64,000 nt of DNA from the NCBI RefSeq assembly GCF_905163445.1, contig NC_053201.1, positions 9,248,001 to 9,312,000 on the forward strand, given 5' to 3'. This stretch comes from Pararge aegeria. Its lineage: Eukaryota > Arthropoda > Insecta > Lepidoptera > Nymphalidae. Below the pieces are notes generated by a model. The model made no database searches. It worked only from the letters and a program-made list of their open reading frames with translations, and was not told the origin of the DNA. A program made the position numbers and the translations under genes. How positions within the stretch are numbered: position 1 is the stretch's first letter; each line of letters opens with the position of its first letter. Shown piece after piece: positions 24,201-35,114 of the stretch.

Positions 24201-24894
24201 TTAGGGTTCTTGGTTGGTGTGACCCCCATATCTCGTATGTGTTATTTTAGATATTTTATTTGGTAACGCAAATCGCTCAATCAAGTCATTCCACAGTATA
24301 GTGTTCGAACAAAGATCTACCGCATCGATTTTAATTCATTATAATAATAAGAAACGTTTTTATGAAATAATGTACTAGTAAACCTACCCTTTACCAGCTT
24401 TCCGTTGGAAAGGACGACTATCAATTACCACGTTTCAGTCACATTAATCATCTTAGGTTTAGCGGCAAACTTCCTCGGCGACTGTCACAGTAGGATCATT
24501 TGTTCTGCTATTGTTGTTGCCGTTTGATTCATTTTAATGATGCAACGTTTTGAGGTGTTACAAGTCAGCTGCAAAAACATTATGACTTTTTTATATTTTG
24601 TTACAAGTTTAGACCAATATCGCGCGCTGGTACGAAACTTTTGCTACATCTTTTACTGTGATTATATTTCGTTTTATCTCTTCTGTTGGTTGCAACGCCC
24701 ACTTATTTAGATGAACCCTTAACTCGTACATATCGAATATGTTGTTTGTTACACTCTATTTCTTGATTGTACTTAAAAGTAATAATGCTTGCAAAGAGCA
24801 GAGCAGAGCTTATAGGATTCACTACATTTGTTTAAACTCCAAAGTCATCGTAATGCAGCCGGTTTTTCGGTGTTTTATAGGAGTGTAAGGAACT
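21293..24894. other. Long stretch without a supported gene
   Basis: Open frames of 63-81 codons at 23371-23616 and 23699-23890 have no domain. No tRNA, rRNA or named repeat was found by eye. Confidence 0.45.
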
Positions 24895-25155
24895 ATTCGC
24901 TCACGTTTCCTCTTTACCATTTTACCATCGCACCGAAAGACACCGGGCGGGTTTTCATGCTTATGTTGTCAATATCTTAAAAACTCGCACGAAGAGTTTT
25001 GCGTCTTTTTTTCTTATACGCCAGCCATGCGTATGAATTTCCCTTCCGAATTCTGTTTCTTAAAACCATCTTTAAAAAACGCGTGAATACGCATCTTTTA
25101 GGTAAGCGCGTCCCATCTTAAGCCACAGCTACACATTCCATCAGGTGAGATAGGC
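24895..25155 (+). repeat. LINE 3' end fragment
   Basis: Translates in pieces to CTTTKKRVNTHLL-like sequence (AAAACGCGTGAATACGCATC, TTTTAGGTAAGCGCGTCCCA), the C-terminal end seen in many lepidopteran non-LTR polyproteins of the CR1/Jockey type, followed by CATCAGGTGAGAT. The upstream part, CACCGGGCGGGTTTTCATGC, recurs at 62990-63020. Frames are broken. The clade assignment is a guess. Confidence 0.5.
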
Positions 25156-25500
25156 TCTAAAACGGCTGGGCCGATTTCAATGAAACCGGAATCTCCGGAT
25201 TGACCTGGCGAGTAATCCTGTAAAGTTTGGTGACGATCGGAGCACTCCTATTTTTGAACTGTCAAGCTGTCAAATACAGCTTTTATTTACTATAATGATA
25301 TTCTTTTGTTGGGTGTACATGGGTGTAGATAATGAACTTCACCCGCTCGAGAAGAGAATAGAAGAGAATGAATACGGAGAGTAATAAATGATTTAATATA
25401 TTATGAGACTTAAATTAAAAAATTAATGATGTAAGTTTATTGTTTAAATAAAATAAAGCAAAATCTAGCCCGGCGAAGCGGGTACGCTAGTTCTAGATAA
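25156..25500. repeat. F-like repeat pieces
   Basis: AAACGGCTGGGCCGATTTCA and GTAAAGTTTGGTGACGATCG lead, and 25466-25495 (CTAGCCCGGCGAAGCGGGTA) ends, a stretch with the phrases of F-type repeats. It follows directly after the LINE tail. Borders unclear. Confidence 0.45.
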
Positions 25501-25785
25501 AAAAAGCCTAGCATATGACAAGAAAGTTGTATTAAGTCGTTTACTGTAATTACATTTTGTATTCTAATCCTTAGGATGATTGCCATTGCCTCGCCTACCC
25601 GTCTCTTGATAGAACCCTTATGTCAACTTGGATCCGTTATTAATTTCCTAATGCCCGCCATAGTCTTCCCTCCATCAATTTGTTTGACATTGTTATTGAT
25701 TATGTTAGGTATGACTTTATTTATTACTTCATTAGTTTTCGCTTCTTATAAGAATGCTTATTTAATATTTATTCTCGAAACTAAC
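25501..25785. other. Nothing recognised
   Basis: A hydrophobic 73-codon frame (25576-25797) has no match to a family I know. Confidence 0.4.
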
Positions 25786-25787
25786 TT

Positions 25788-25973
25788 TAGTGTTTAATTT
25801 AGTTACTAGAAATGGTTGGACCTACCTACTGTTTTATTAAACAGTAGGTATTATGGTACCTAGTGTTTAATTTAGTTACTAGAAATGGTTTGACCTACCT
25901 ACTGTTTGTTTAAACAGTATACCTACCTAGTTTGGTATACCTACTGTTTTTTTTAAACAGTAGGTATACCAAA
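25788..25973 (+). repeat. Tandem 70-bp duplication built from CCTACTGTTT palindromes
   Basis: TAGTGTTTAATTTAGTTACT is repeated at about 25788 and 25861, each time followed by AGAAATGGTT, GACCTACCTACTGTTT and its complement. Hairpins CCTACTGTTT...AAACAGTAGG occur at 25825-25848 and, extended, at 25931-25973 (19-bp perfect arms TTTGGTATACCTACTGTTT, 5-base loop). Confidence 0.85.
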
Positions 25974-25984
25974 TTTGTTAGTCA

Positions 25985-26110
25985 AATATCATCATAGCCT
26001 AAAGCAGTCCAATGCTGGACTAAGGACTCCCTCGCATCCTTGCTAACCCTCCTGGGTTTGCTCATGCTACGCTGGGCAGCCAGGATGGTAATCGCAGTGG
26101 ATACTACTAG
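25985..26110 (-). repeat. RTE-like 3' tail, second family
   Basis: Read on the minus strand: CCCAGGAGGGTTAGCAAGGA, then GTCCAGCATTGGACTGCTTT and AGGCTATGATGATAT. The translated end LVQHWTALGYDD resembles the C terminus of RTE-type LINEs (compare QQWTSIG of the 16-kb element). Only about 125 bases are visible. Confidence 0.5.
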
Positions 26111-26850
26111 TGTAAGTAAGTTGAATCCCACGTTCCCAGTTTTGGGATGGTTAAAAAAACTTTTATTTTTAAACGGTTTAGCAGCAAGACCGATCTTGAG
26201 ATAATTGCATAGATACTTAAAAAGCTTGCATCCTGGAGATTGACACTGGATGATTTTAAGCCTAGGCAAATAAACTGTTCCAAAGTGATTCTTTAAGAGA
26301 CTAAACAAACGCGACCGAAGTTGCGGGCATAAGCTAGTATGATAAAATAATGATAGAAATGACATAATGATAAAAGTAATAGTGTACAAAATGGATATTA
26401 AGAGGCAGCATGCATATGTTTTATAAACTAATATAATCGGACTTTGAAGATAATAAAGTTCATATTATTATGAGAATGGGGACTCATCGAGGAGTCAAAG
26501 TTGAACGCCTTTTTATTACTCAAGCGTTATAAAGGGTGAGTTATAGGGGAAAATATAAATAAACAACAGCGGCGAAGAGAATAATTTTGCGAATTACAAA
26601 ATTTATATTCATAACGAAATTATGTGCCGAGCGTGAAATAAGCCGATTAACGTACTTAGTTAATAGCTTTAACGAAAGCCGTCTTCACGCAACATTATGA
26701 AGCGCGAACTAAATAATCGGATGCCTACCTTCCTACAAACTTGTATGTAGCCATTAATATTATAATTCAGCCTTTTGTACCTAGTATATATTTTCATGTG
26801 CCTGGGAAATTAGTAAAGGTCATATTCTAGTGAAACTTCTTAGTTAGAAA
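26111..26850. other. Nothing recognised
   Basis: AT-rich, no gene or repeat identified. Confidence 0.45.
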
Positions 26851-26851
26851 T

Positions 26852-27112
26852 ATCATCATCATTTCAACCCAATACCGTACAATAACCCGCTAAAGGGCAC
26901 GCTACACACCTTTGAGAACATTATGGAGAACTGTCAGGCATGCAAATTTCCTTACGTTTTTATCCTTCACCATTAAATATAGTGATATTTGAATTACTTA
27001 AACACATAACTCAGAGAAAGTTATAGGTGCATGCTGGGAATTGAACTCGGCCCCCCGAAAGTGTAGTCTAGCTCCTACCCGCTTTGCTATTACCGCTTCA
27101 TTTGAAATATAA
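26852..27112 (-). mobile_element. C-family SINE, near full span, diverged
   Basis: Starts ATCATCATCATTTC (the tail in reverse), then TTTGAGAACATTATGGAGAA, CTGTCAGGCATGCA, TATCCTTCACC, the ACATAACTC region, and the head GGTGCATGCTGGGAATTGAA with CTCGGCCCCCCGAA. The order matches the copy at 56972-57655. Several internal deletions. Confidence 0.75.
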
Positions 27113-28260
27113 ACGCACCTAAATCGGTAATAAATTGTAAGTTATGAATGTCTGCTTTATCAGAATATTTATACTTTAAACGATATATAGGCTATAATTT
27201 ATTGTAAAATTCTTAATATTTTAACAAGTAGGTAATTTTTATATAGGGATATAAAATCTGCTTTGTGATTTGATGAGATCGAGTCCAATCAAAGAAATAT
27301 GTATATATATTCCCGAAGCATGGTATATACTTTTGTTTGTTAAATATTTATTCAGATGATGAGATGAGAATGATTCTTTGTAATGCCATCCACGAGGTAT
27401 TTTCCTATATAGAAGAGGAACTTCTTCGATGGATGTCACCTTGGATGATATTATATAAGCAATTGCTCTGGGAGACTGATTAACTTTGCAACTAAAAAGG
27501 GATTGTAACCCTACCCCTTTAAAACGAAAAGTGTAGGTTACAACAACAGCCAAATTCCATAGGAAGGTTGATGTCAGGCAGACAGTCGGTCGTAAAAATA
27601 TGCTAAAACAAAAACAAAATATCCGCGAGCAAGTTTAAAGAAGAAATGTTTTTCGACTATGGTCCTAACGTAGGTTAAGGGCAAGGAGAAGAAGTTGCCT
27701 TTAGTATTAAGTATTTTGTTATTAATCTATTTAGAAAATCATCAAATATTTAGATTAGAATTATAACAAATGATATAAAGCAAATAATTACTAGTTAAGC
27801 AATTCTATATCAATGCATCCTATAGTGAGGTCATAGCATGTAATGTGGCCATAGTCTCCATTACATACATGATAAGTCACTTGCTAACACTTGTTTATCG
27901 CAATAATAAGCATACAGAGGATATCCTTAGAAAGAATCAAAGTAAGTGATGTAGTATAATGTGGTTTGCGAGGCTGGAGCGTTTATTTCACGGGGCATAA
28001 TGGTCGTAGAACAGAACGGATGTTGGGGTATTCCGATTTGCGGTACCTTTATGTGTATTTATTTTAGGAAAGAGGTTTTATAAATAATATGTTTCTTATA
28101 ATTATTAGCTCCTGCACACTTAGCCTCTACATATCTAGTCCAAGGTCTTTGGAGTCTTCCGCATGACATCCAGCGAATTGCCTGAGGTTGTCTATGGTGG
28201 GTAGATAAGAGTTTGCTAATACGGTTTTCAGTGAGTCGAAACACCTTAAAATATAGTCAT
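27113..28260. other. Nothing firmly recognised
   Basis: A 104-codon minus-strand frame (27239-27553) and a 61-codon one (28059-28244) have no clear homology; the latter ends next to an RTE fragment and may be part of an older retroelement. Confidence 0.4.
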
Positions 28261-28261
28261 T

Positions 28262-28406
28262 CTTCGGTCTCCCGAGCTACGTGCCCCTCCTATTGCCACT
28301 TGAATATCGCAACTTGTTTCTGATTTGGTCACGTAGAGATACTCTAAGTAACTCCATTACCCACTGTATGCCTCTTGTTTTCTTATGAGTCCCGTGGGTA
28401 GTTCAT
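28262..28406 (-). pseudogene. RTE LINE fragment
   Basis: CTTCGGTCTCCCGAGCTACG, then TATTGCCACTTGAA, TTTCTGATTTGGTCACGTAG and AGATACTC match 16640-16830 of the main RTE element in the same orientation, with a roughly 40-base internal deletion and many substitutions. Confidence 0.75.
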
Positions 28407-29310
28407 AGTTGGATATAAAATAGAACGCTAAAAAAAATCGCAAACCCATCTTGATTTTGAAGAGTAGAATAAAAATTTTAATGAACACTTAAAATTTCAA
28501 TTTTTTGAAACAAAAACTCGCTCTGAAGTTCTGCCCATTCAGAACTCAAGAATTGCTAAACTATCTTATTGCGCATTTTAATAGGTAGGTATAATTTAAT
28601 ATCCAGCTTCATTTAAAATTCACTAACTTCATCTCAAAAGTGGCGTTTAGCGGCCTTAATTTTCAATGGTCTTATAATGAATAAAAATATTTTAAAAACA
28701 TTTCAAGACTTCCGAATTCAAGTCAACGTTTTCAATTTATACTAACTTCCGTTTAAATGACCTCCTTTAGGTTAGTAACGGAGTTCCTTCGGACTTCTTC
28801 GAAAACTTCTTGTTGGTTACGATCAGATATTTTGTTAGACAGTTCTGACTTCTTACTTTTTATTTAATCATTTGATTTCATTTGTAGAAGCGCAGGCAGT
28901 CGTCATTTGGCAAATGATTTGACCAATCCATTTCGTTACGTGGAACGTGTAACATGGATCAAATTAGCTTCGCATGTCTGCAGGTAGTGCTAAGGAATTC
29001 ACGTTCAATTTGCACTTATATTACGTGAAATATTGCAAAGCGACGGAACTGTGCCGTTGCCAATAGACTGGCGATTGGACATGAATACTACGAACTGGTA
29101 TACGTGACAACATTTCAATTTACGGTACCTATACATTGACGTATTGGCAGTCCAAAGCGTTGATATCAAACCGATTGCTTTTGGAAGCTGTGATTGACCG
29201 TTTATTTATTTTATCTAAAGTTTTTTTTTTAACAACAACACAGATGTTCCCGTCAGGTTAATCTTCGTGTTTCCAAATTGTTATAAGTTAACTACGTCGT
29301 TTTAGTACGG
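28407..29310. other. Nothing recognised
   Basis: AT-rich, no gene or repeat identified. Confidence 0.45.
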
Positions 29311-29540
29311 GCTAGTGTTACCGACTTTTCTCAAGGAATCTCGAAGCTGATGTGGCAATGGGTGGGACACATCCATCCACACCCAGGACCCAAATCTCCA
29401 GATCCTTTTCCCGCAACGGTGAACACAGCATTGGTCGGCCCCTAAAGGTAGGCATTAAAAGAGGCCCAGGATTATTGATTCTGGAACTCTTTTCAAAAGA
29501 CCTATATAAAGCAATGGACGTCAATGAGGTATGATAATGA
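29311..29540 (+). pseudogene. RTE LINE 3' fragment, decayed
   Basis: GCTAGTGTTACCGAC, TCTCGAAGCTGATGTGGCAA, GGTGGGACACAT, GCATTGGTCGGCCCCTAAAG and CAATGGACGTCAATGAGGTA follow the RTE order to its 3' end (TGATAATGA). Heavy substitution; both strands carry chance frames of 60-68 codons. Confidence 0.75.
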
Positions 29541-29898
29541 AAGGAGAAGAAAATTACATTGCTATACTTCCAATAAACGCGGGGGAAGACACGGGAATAC
29601 GTGGAATTATATATCTCAGTAACATTTAAGTAAATATTATACGGTACTTGAGTTTAATACACGTGTGTAAGAATGACAAGTCCCATGACCCCGCGATTTA
29701 ACGGTTTATAGTCACGACATAAGGTTTTACCGAAACAGTTATTTTGATATACTTAATAACCGATCTTGGATACCCCTGCACTTGTTAGTTATTGTCGAAA
29801 TTGTACAGTTGTTTAAAGAAGCAGTTAATATTAACATCTGATAATTATCTTAAAATATGATTTACCGAAGGAGTATAGGAGTTCTTTACTGATGTGCA
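29541..29898. other. Nothing recognised
   Basis: No gene or repeat identified. Confidence 0.4.
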
Positions 29899-30162
29899 CC
29901 TAGCATAAATAAAAATAAATAAAATAAATATAGTACTGCAATAAACACAACGCCATACAGCCCCAAAGTAAGCGTATCTTGTGTTATTGGTACTAAGATA
30001 GCTGTTGAATATTTTTTTATGAATATAATACACATAAATACTTAAGATATACAGAAAAACACCCAAACACTAAAAAACAATCATGTTCATCACACAAACA
30101 TTTTCCAGTTGAGGGAATCGAACGCACGGCCTAGAACTAAGAAAGCAGGGTCGCCGCCGAAT
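29899..30162 (-). mobile_element. A-family SINE
   Basis: Plus-strand reading starts with the reversed tail (AAATAAATAAAATAAATATA), then AGCCCCAAAGTAAGCGTATC, TTGTGTTATTGGTACTAAGA, CATGTTCATCACACAAACAT, GTTGAGGGAATCGAACGCAC and AGAAAGCAGGGTCGCCGCC. The tRNA head end is lost after that. Confidence 0.85.
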
Positions 30163-30665
30163 AATATTATGTTATCTATTAAGGATCTTGTCTGTTATCT
30201 AATAGTTTGAAATAAATTATTACTTATTTCCGTTTATTAATAGAAATATCTGTAATATTTCACGATAGTGAAAATGTGTATTATAATATTGAATAATAAA
30301 ATTAGAAAATTCAATACAACGAAAATTAAAAAAAAAAAAAAATTATGAAACAATCTACGATGGAACACACTAATCTGCTTGGCTTCTATTCCAGTAGCGA
30401 CAATAAGACAGTCGCCGGTTGCTTATTCTGGTCATTGATAACAATTCGTTACTTATTTTCGGTTTTGAAATCTGTGCCATACTGATATTACCCCGCTACC
30501 CACACCCATGTTATTTACGACATAAATGTTTGCTCTAGCTCCAGCATATATATTTTGTAATAAAAATAGCAATAAAACTGTTTGACAATAGGCATTAAAT
30601 AAATAAAGGTACATAGTTATTTGTGTCGCCTACACAGATTTCACAACAACGTTGAACGTAGGTAG
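30163..30665. other. Nothing recognised
   Basis: A poly-A run at about 30330 and AT-rich sequence. Confidence 0.4.
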
Positions 30666-31022
30666 TTATATAATTTTTATAAGTATTTTTCATACACTTG
30701 GAGGAATTAACACTAATAAAAATTATCAATTTTATAAATTTTAATGCATATAGAAATTTTCGGAGCCGACAGTATTAACATGCGGCTCTCTGGCAATGGA
30801 AGTCCTACTGTCGATGCAGAAAATAATTGGTTTATGCCTTTTATATCAGTCTTATAGCGACTGTAGCGCCATTTAATAGAAAACATGGCAGTTTCGATCC
30901 AATTTTTCAAAGGTGCATATTACAATGTGACACGTTTGGTACAAGAGATGACTCATTGCTTTTCTTTTAATTTTTGTTAGTGATTTTGCTACACTTGGAG
31001 GAATTCTCAATTATAACAATTT
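30666..31022 (-). repeat. T-family repeat copy
   Basis: Carries at both ends the phrase ACACTTGGAGGAATT (about 30694 and 30990), which is the arm sequence of the 1.8-kb inverted repeat. Between them are CGGAGCCGACAGTATTAAC (tRNA-like part, reversed), CTTATAGCGACTGTAGCGCC, CAGTTTCGATCCAATTTTTC and GGTACAAGAGATGACTCATT, which match 2000-2130 reversed. Here the two ends are in direct orientation, so the unit is arm - body - tRNA-like - arm. Confidence 0.7.
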
Positions 31023-31730
31023 CAAAAAAAAATACGTAGGTAATAAGTATAGAAACCGTATCGACTGCTAAACAACTGAACTTTTAACTGAATCAAATTG
31101 GTGACTATATTTAGAGTTTTATTTTATTAAAATGCTTGTTTTTGCTATTCTAAAAAGCCAACTGAAGCATGACCCGATGTTACACAAATATAATTTCGTC
31201 CGCTAACCAACCTTGTTCATTTATAGAACAGTGAAGTTTATAAACGAAACTTTCGATTGGGGTTAACTGTGCCAAAACATCTGGACTTTTGTAATCACGG
31301 CTAAGCGAGTCCTTTTTTTTCGTCTCAGAATATCCCGGTACTTACGTAAACCGAGGGCATTTTGTATTTGAAATATTTTGTTATTGAATAAAAAAGTTCT
31401 TAACCGACGATAAAATTAGGCTTTTATTTCTGCTTCTATTCATTCTTTACCTCTGTATACGGATTTATTTTTATATCATTGTTACGGATTGCCAGTTTCT
31501 GTCACTAAACGGTTTGTAGATCCATTGAACAGAACAGATCCAAAGAACTCAAGCTTTACGCTTAATATATGTGTTTAGAGGATCATGAATTTACTAAATG
31601 CTATTAATTATCTTGATTCTTTTATCTCAAGTTAGTTAATCGCATAACAAAATTTGAAACGCATCCGTATTTTTCGCATTTATAAAACGCATATTATCTC
31701 ATTTATATTATAAGACCTGAATTGGTGCTC
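31023..31730. other. Nothing recognised
   Basis: AT-rich, no gene or repeat identified. Confidence 0.4.
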
Positions 31731-31974
31731 ATTTTCTCTGTTGGTAAGTTTCAAACGTGGCTAGTTACCGCCCTACCGACAAAGATACGCCGCTTAGCAA
31801 TTTAGCTTTTCGGTACGATGTCGCGTAGAAACTTATAAGGGTTATGAGTTTAATATAACTGTTATTATATACTCCTAACAGGTTAGCCCGTTACCATCTT
31901 AGACTGCATTATCAATTACCAGATTGCAGTCAAAGGATACGTTGTAGTAGACTAGAAATAAAAATAATAATTAA
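31731..31974 (+). mobile_element. B-family SINE, headless
   Basis: Runs from ATTTTCTCTGTTGG through AACGTGGCTAGTTACCGCCC, CGGTACGATGTCGCGTAGAA, CCTAACAGGTTAGCCCGTTA and GACTGCATTATCAATTACCA to an A-rich tail. It is directly followed by a second B SINE, giving a head-to-tail pair. Confidence 0.85.
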
Positions 31975-31975
31975 A

Positions 31976-32340
31976 GAGGCTGGCGCAACGGTGAGCGCTG
32001 TTAGTTAAAGTCGGAGGTCCCGGGTTCGACTCTCGGTAGGGGAAATATATAATTTCAAAATTTTCTCTGGTCTGGACTGATGCGAGGCCGCTAAGCGACG
32101 TGACGCTAAGCGATTTAGAGTCACGGTGCGATAGACACCGATTAGGGTTAGACGTCCATACTCCCTGACAGATTAGCCAGCTATAATCTTCTACGCATTA
32201 TCACTTACAAAAAAATTCTGCTGATAATTCTTATCTACATAAATATGGGTTTTATATAATAAATACGTTTATGTCTGCCTATCAGGTGAGATTGCAGTCA
32301 AGGGCTAACTTGTAGTGGAATAAAAATATAAAAAAAATGG
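31976..32340 (+). mobile_element. B-family SINE with tRNA head and a 71-bp internal insert
   Basis: Head GGCTGGCGCAACGGTGAGCG, B-box region CCCGGGTTCGACTCTCGG, body, then tail end CAGGTGAGATTGCAGTCAAG and GGCTAACTTGTAGTGGAATA. Between CACTTAC (to 32208) and ATCAGGTGAG (from 32281) about 71 bases are inserted that no other B copy here has; the insert starts with a short A run. Confidence 0.85.
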
Positions 32341-32724
32341 TCCATAACATGACTCTTGTAATCACGGCAAAGTGAAGCCGGTCCTCTAGGGAACCAACTA
32401 ACACTGCAATTTCAAAAATTGCGACGCGATAAAGGACAACGATTGTGTCTTTTCGAAACAGAATTTTCAATTTACTCGTGTTGTTCTGTCGCTGTTCTTT
32501 AGGTGATTGTAATTTAGTGTTTTATTGTACTCTTGCAAGAGTTTCCCAACGATTTACGGAAGAATACAAAAATAAACTCCGTTATGACATTTGTGTGTTT
32601 TTTGATAACGACTATGTCACCGGAAGGTATTTTTGCATCGTTCGGGTACATACGAGTACAGGACTGAAGTGTATCGAAAATGCACCCATATTTATATAAA
32701 TAAGAATTATCAGCAATTTTTTTT
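32341..32724. other. Nothing recognised
   Basis: Frames of 62-84 codons at 32282-32470 and 32445-32699 have no domain. Confidence 0.4.
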
Positions 32725-32823
32725 ATTTTACTACAAGTTAGCTCTTGCCACTGGGCCAGCTTGGTGGACTACGGCCTTACCCTTTCTTATTGTGGGAGAA
32801 GACCCGTGCCCGATGATGATGAG
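32717..32823. mobile_element. B SINE end (minus) fused to C SINE end (plus)
   Basis: TTTACTACAAGTTAGCTCTT (to 32740) is the reversed end of a B SINE. It runs straight into CCACTGGGCCAGCTTGGTGG, ACTACGGCCTTACCC and GAAGACCCGTGCCCGATGAT, the 3' third of a C SINE on the plus strand with its GATGATGA tail. The C copy is 5' truncated and probably inserted into the B end. Confidence 0.7.
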
Positions 32824-33913
32824 ATGAAAACGTTGCTAATAAAAACTGTCAACATGTTATTAAATCATCTTACTCACATCCTGGGGTAGCTGGAAGAGAT
32901 CTCTTATAGAGATAAGCTTTCCTTTGTACACTTCATGTGTCTTATGTTCACAATCACAATTTATGGTACATAAATAATAAATAAAATAAATAAATAAAAA
33001 TAAGTTACTACCATCGCTTGAAGCAGTGTTATTTTGATATCGTTGACGTTGTTTTGGAATTAAAATTCCTATTTTAACAATGTTTTGTTATGTCATATAA
33101 AACTGACATTTCAAAAGAAATCATAGTAAGCCGTCAGAAACTAGAAAACGCCCTTAAAACTAATTTCGTTCCAACAACGCGCCTACAGTTTTATTCCTTT
33201 GAAAGCAATTTCAGAGAGATCTCCGTGACACGGCTTTTGTCCCAGCTTTACCGTTCGGTTCTTATCACTGGCCACAGACAATCAGAGCATAACAAGAGCA
33301 GGCGTTCTTTACACTCTTTAAGAGCTGGAAATGGAAATACCGTTGCCAAATTCCCACATACCGCCAGCTAAGCCACCATATCCTTTGATTCTTGTACGTG
33401 CTTGTTTAATTGTTTGGCGAGCTAAAATTACGCCTACCGAGAACAATGGCGGATGTTTGAAAGAACGTCCGAATTCGAAATAATCGTAGTGCAGTGGCGG
33501 AATTTACTAGTGCTTCATAAAGTCAAAAGTATTGTCCACTCATGAGAATATTTTAATGTTCGCCGCTTTAAAAGAGCGGACTGACTGGATTTTATATTAT
33601 CATCTTGCTTTTAAAATTCGCATTTCAAAAAGGAAATACTGTCAGTGGGTTCCTTTGAATTCTGGTGATGTGTTCTACGTTTTATATTATTTCGATGGAT
33701 TACTTTTTATCCCCTCGGCTTTTTTACAAGTGTGAAAAATTACAAACTTCTTTGTTTCTGCGCGTTACACGCAAACTGCTAGATCAATTGTGATGAAAAT
33801 TCTGTATATCGAAAGAATAGAATTAAGAGAAACGCAAGGTTAAATATAGGAGATACATCTTGACCTGATTTAGGACTAGCAAACCCGAGGACAAGATATA
33901 CTTAGCTAGTTAT
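32824..33913. other. No supported gene; one solitary hAT-like end
   Basis: A 93-codon frame (33090-33371) has no recognisable domain. CAGTGGCGGAATTTAC at 33492 looks like a hAT terminus, but no partner end was found. Confidence 0.4.
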
Positions 33914-34345
33914 CTAACATGTATGTATTTATACAACGTGTAACATAATTACGAAATAATATTGAAGGATGCATAAGTATATTTCATAAGGAATCACCCT
34001 ATAAAAATATTAAATGAAAAGAAGCACATTTATTTATCCATACAATCGACTTCAAAACATTCTAAGTTTTTAAATTTATAAATGACAACCCTATTGAAGA
34101 CCGATGCGAGCAGACGACGCTACACGACTCGTCTTATAAAGAGACAGGAGTCACATGATTTTAATTTTGCATGTGATTTTGTATCTTATTTTTCAGTAAA
34201 AGCTATGGCAGTGTTTTTTTTTTAAACTGTTTTGTTTCGGTTTCACAGATTAGTCTCAGAGACAGTACATAATGTACCTCAAAAGCCTGTAAAGTATTAT
34301 TTCGGTTTTCATTAACACGTTGTATATAATTCATTTCAGATTTGT
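33914..34345 (+). repeat. Duplicated segment, copy 1
   Basis: Shares its order of phrases with 38525-38905: GATGCATAAG..AATCACC, AAAACATTCTAAGT, TGACAACCCTATTGAAGA, GTTTCGGTTTCACAGATTAG, GAGACAGTA.ATAATGTACCT and ACACGTT. Roughly 75-80% alike by eye, with indels. It lacks the D insertion found at the left edge of copy 2. Confidence 0.8.
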
Positions 34346-35112
34346 ACCAGTCATGTTATTGGATCGGGATTTGTATAAATAGAATCCGTTAACTACATTA
34401 GAGGTGATAACATCAATAGCTAAAACTTATTCGGGCTAACCTAACTTATTAGTATACTTACACAGGGTCTTATTCGGGTTACAGGGTTGTCAAAGAATTG
34501 AAAAAAATGGGACAAAAACTACAAATGTGGCCAACCATGTTCTGTTACCGATACCTAGTGAAAAATTTAAATCAGAAATGCTTTTGTATAGTTTGTAAGT
34601 GCCTTCAGATCTCACATGCAAACAAATCTTCTTAATAGCGAGCGCAAACTAAATGTCATTGCAATCTCTGATTTTACTGGTCACCTCTTCGAGAACCTCT
34701 TGCCATTGAAGCGCAAGAAGGTTTATCGTTATTCGGTCTGTAATAGTGACTATTAACGTCCGATTATGACTAAGACATCATTAGCTATCTTTGCATCGTC
34801 CGAGTCTCATACAAGAACGCAGTATATCGAAAATCACCCTTATTTATATCAAAATAACCACCGGCACATTGGCACATTGGCTGTAAATCAAATATCATTT
34901 TAATTATTTCTTGAAAAGAATTAATTAATTAAATAAGAATTATTAGCACATTCGGTAAAATGCCTATCAATTTAATATAATATCTGGCACATATCGTTAA
35001 AAATAGTTATACTATTTACCCACTTTCAATCCGTTAAAACAATAATGACGGTACCTCACTATCTCCCACTAGAATGCTCAACCTCAGTTTAGAAAATAAT
35101 TAGCACATCAAC
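34346..35112. other. Nothing recognised
   Basis: AT-rich, no gene or repeat identified. Confidence 0.4.
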
Positions 35113-35114
35113 AC

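Noticed and set aside
27239..27553. 104-codon minus-strand frame as a gene
   Set aside because: No domain or homology I can name, AT-biased composition, no neighbouring exon-like frame.
33492..33507. Another complete hAT element starting CAGTGGCGGAATTTAC
   Set aside because: No matching inverted end or 8-bp duplication was found within reach.
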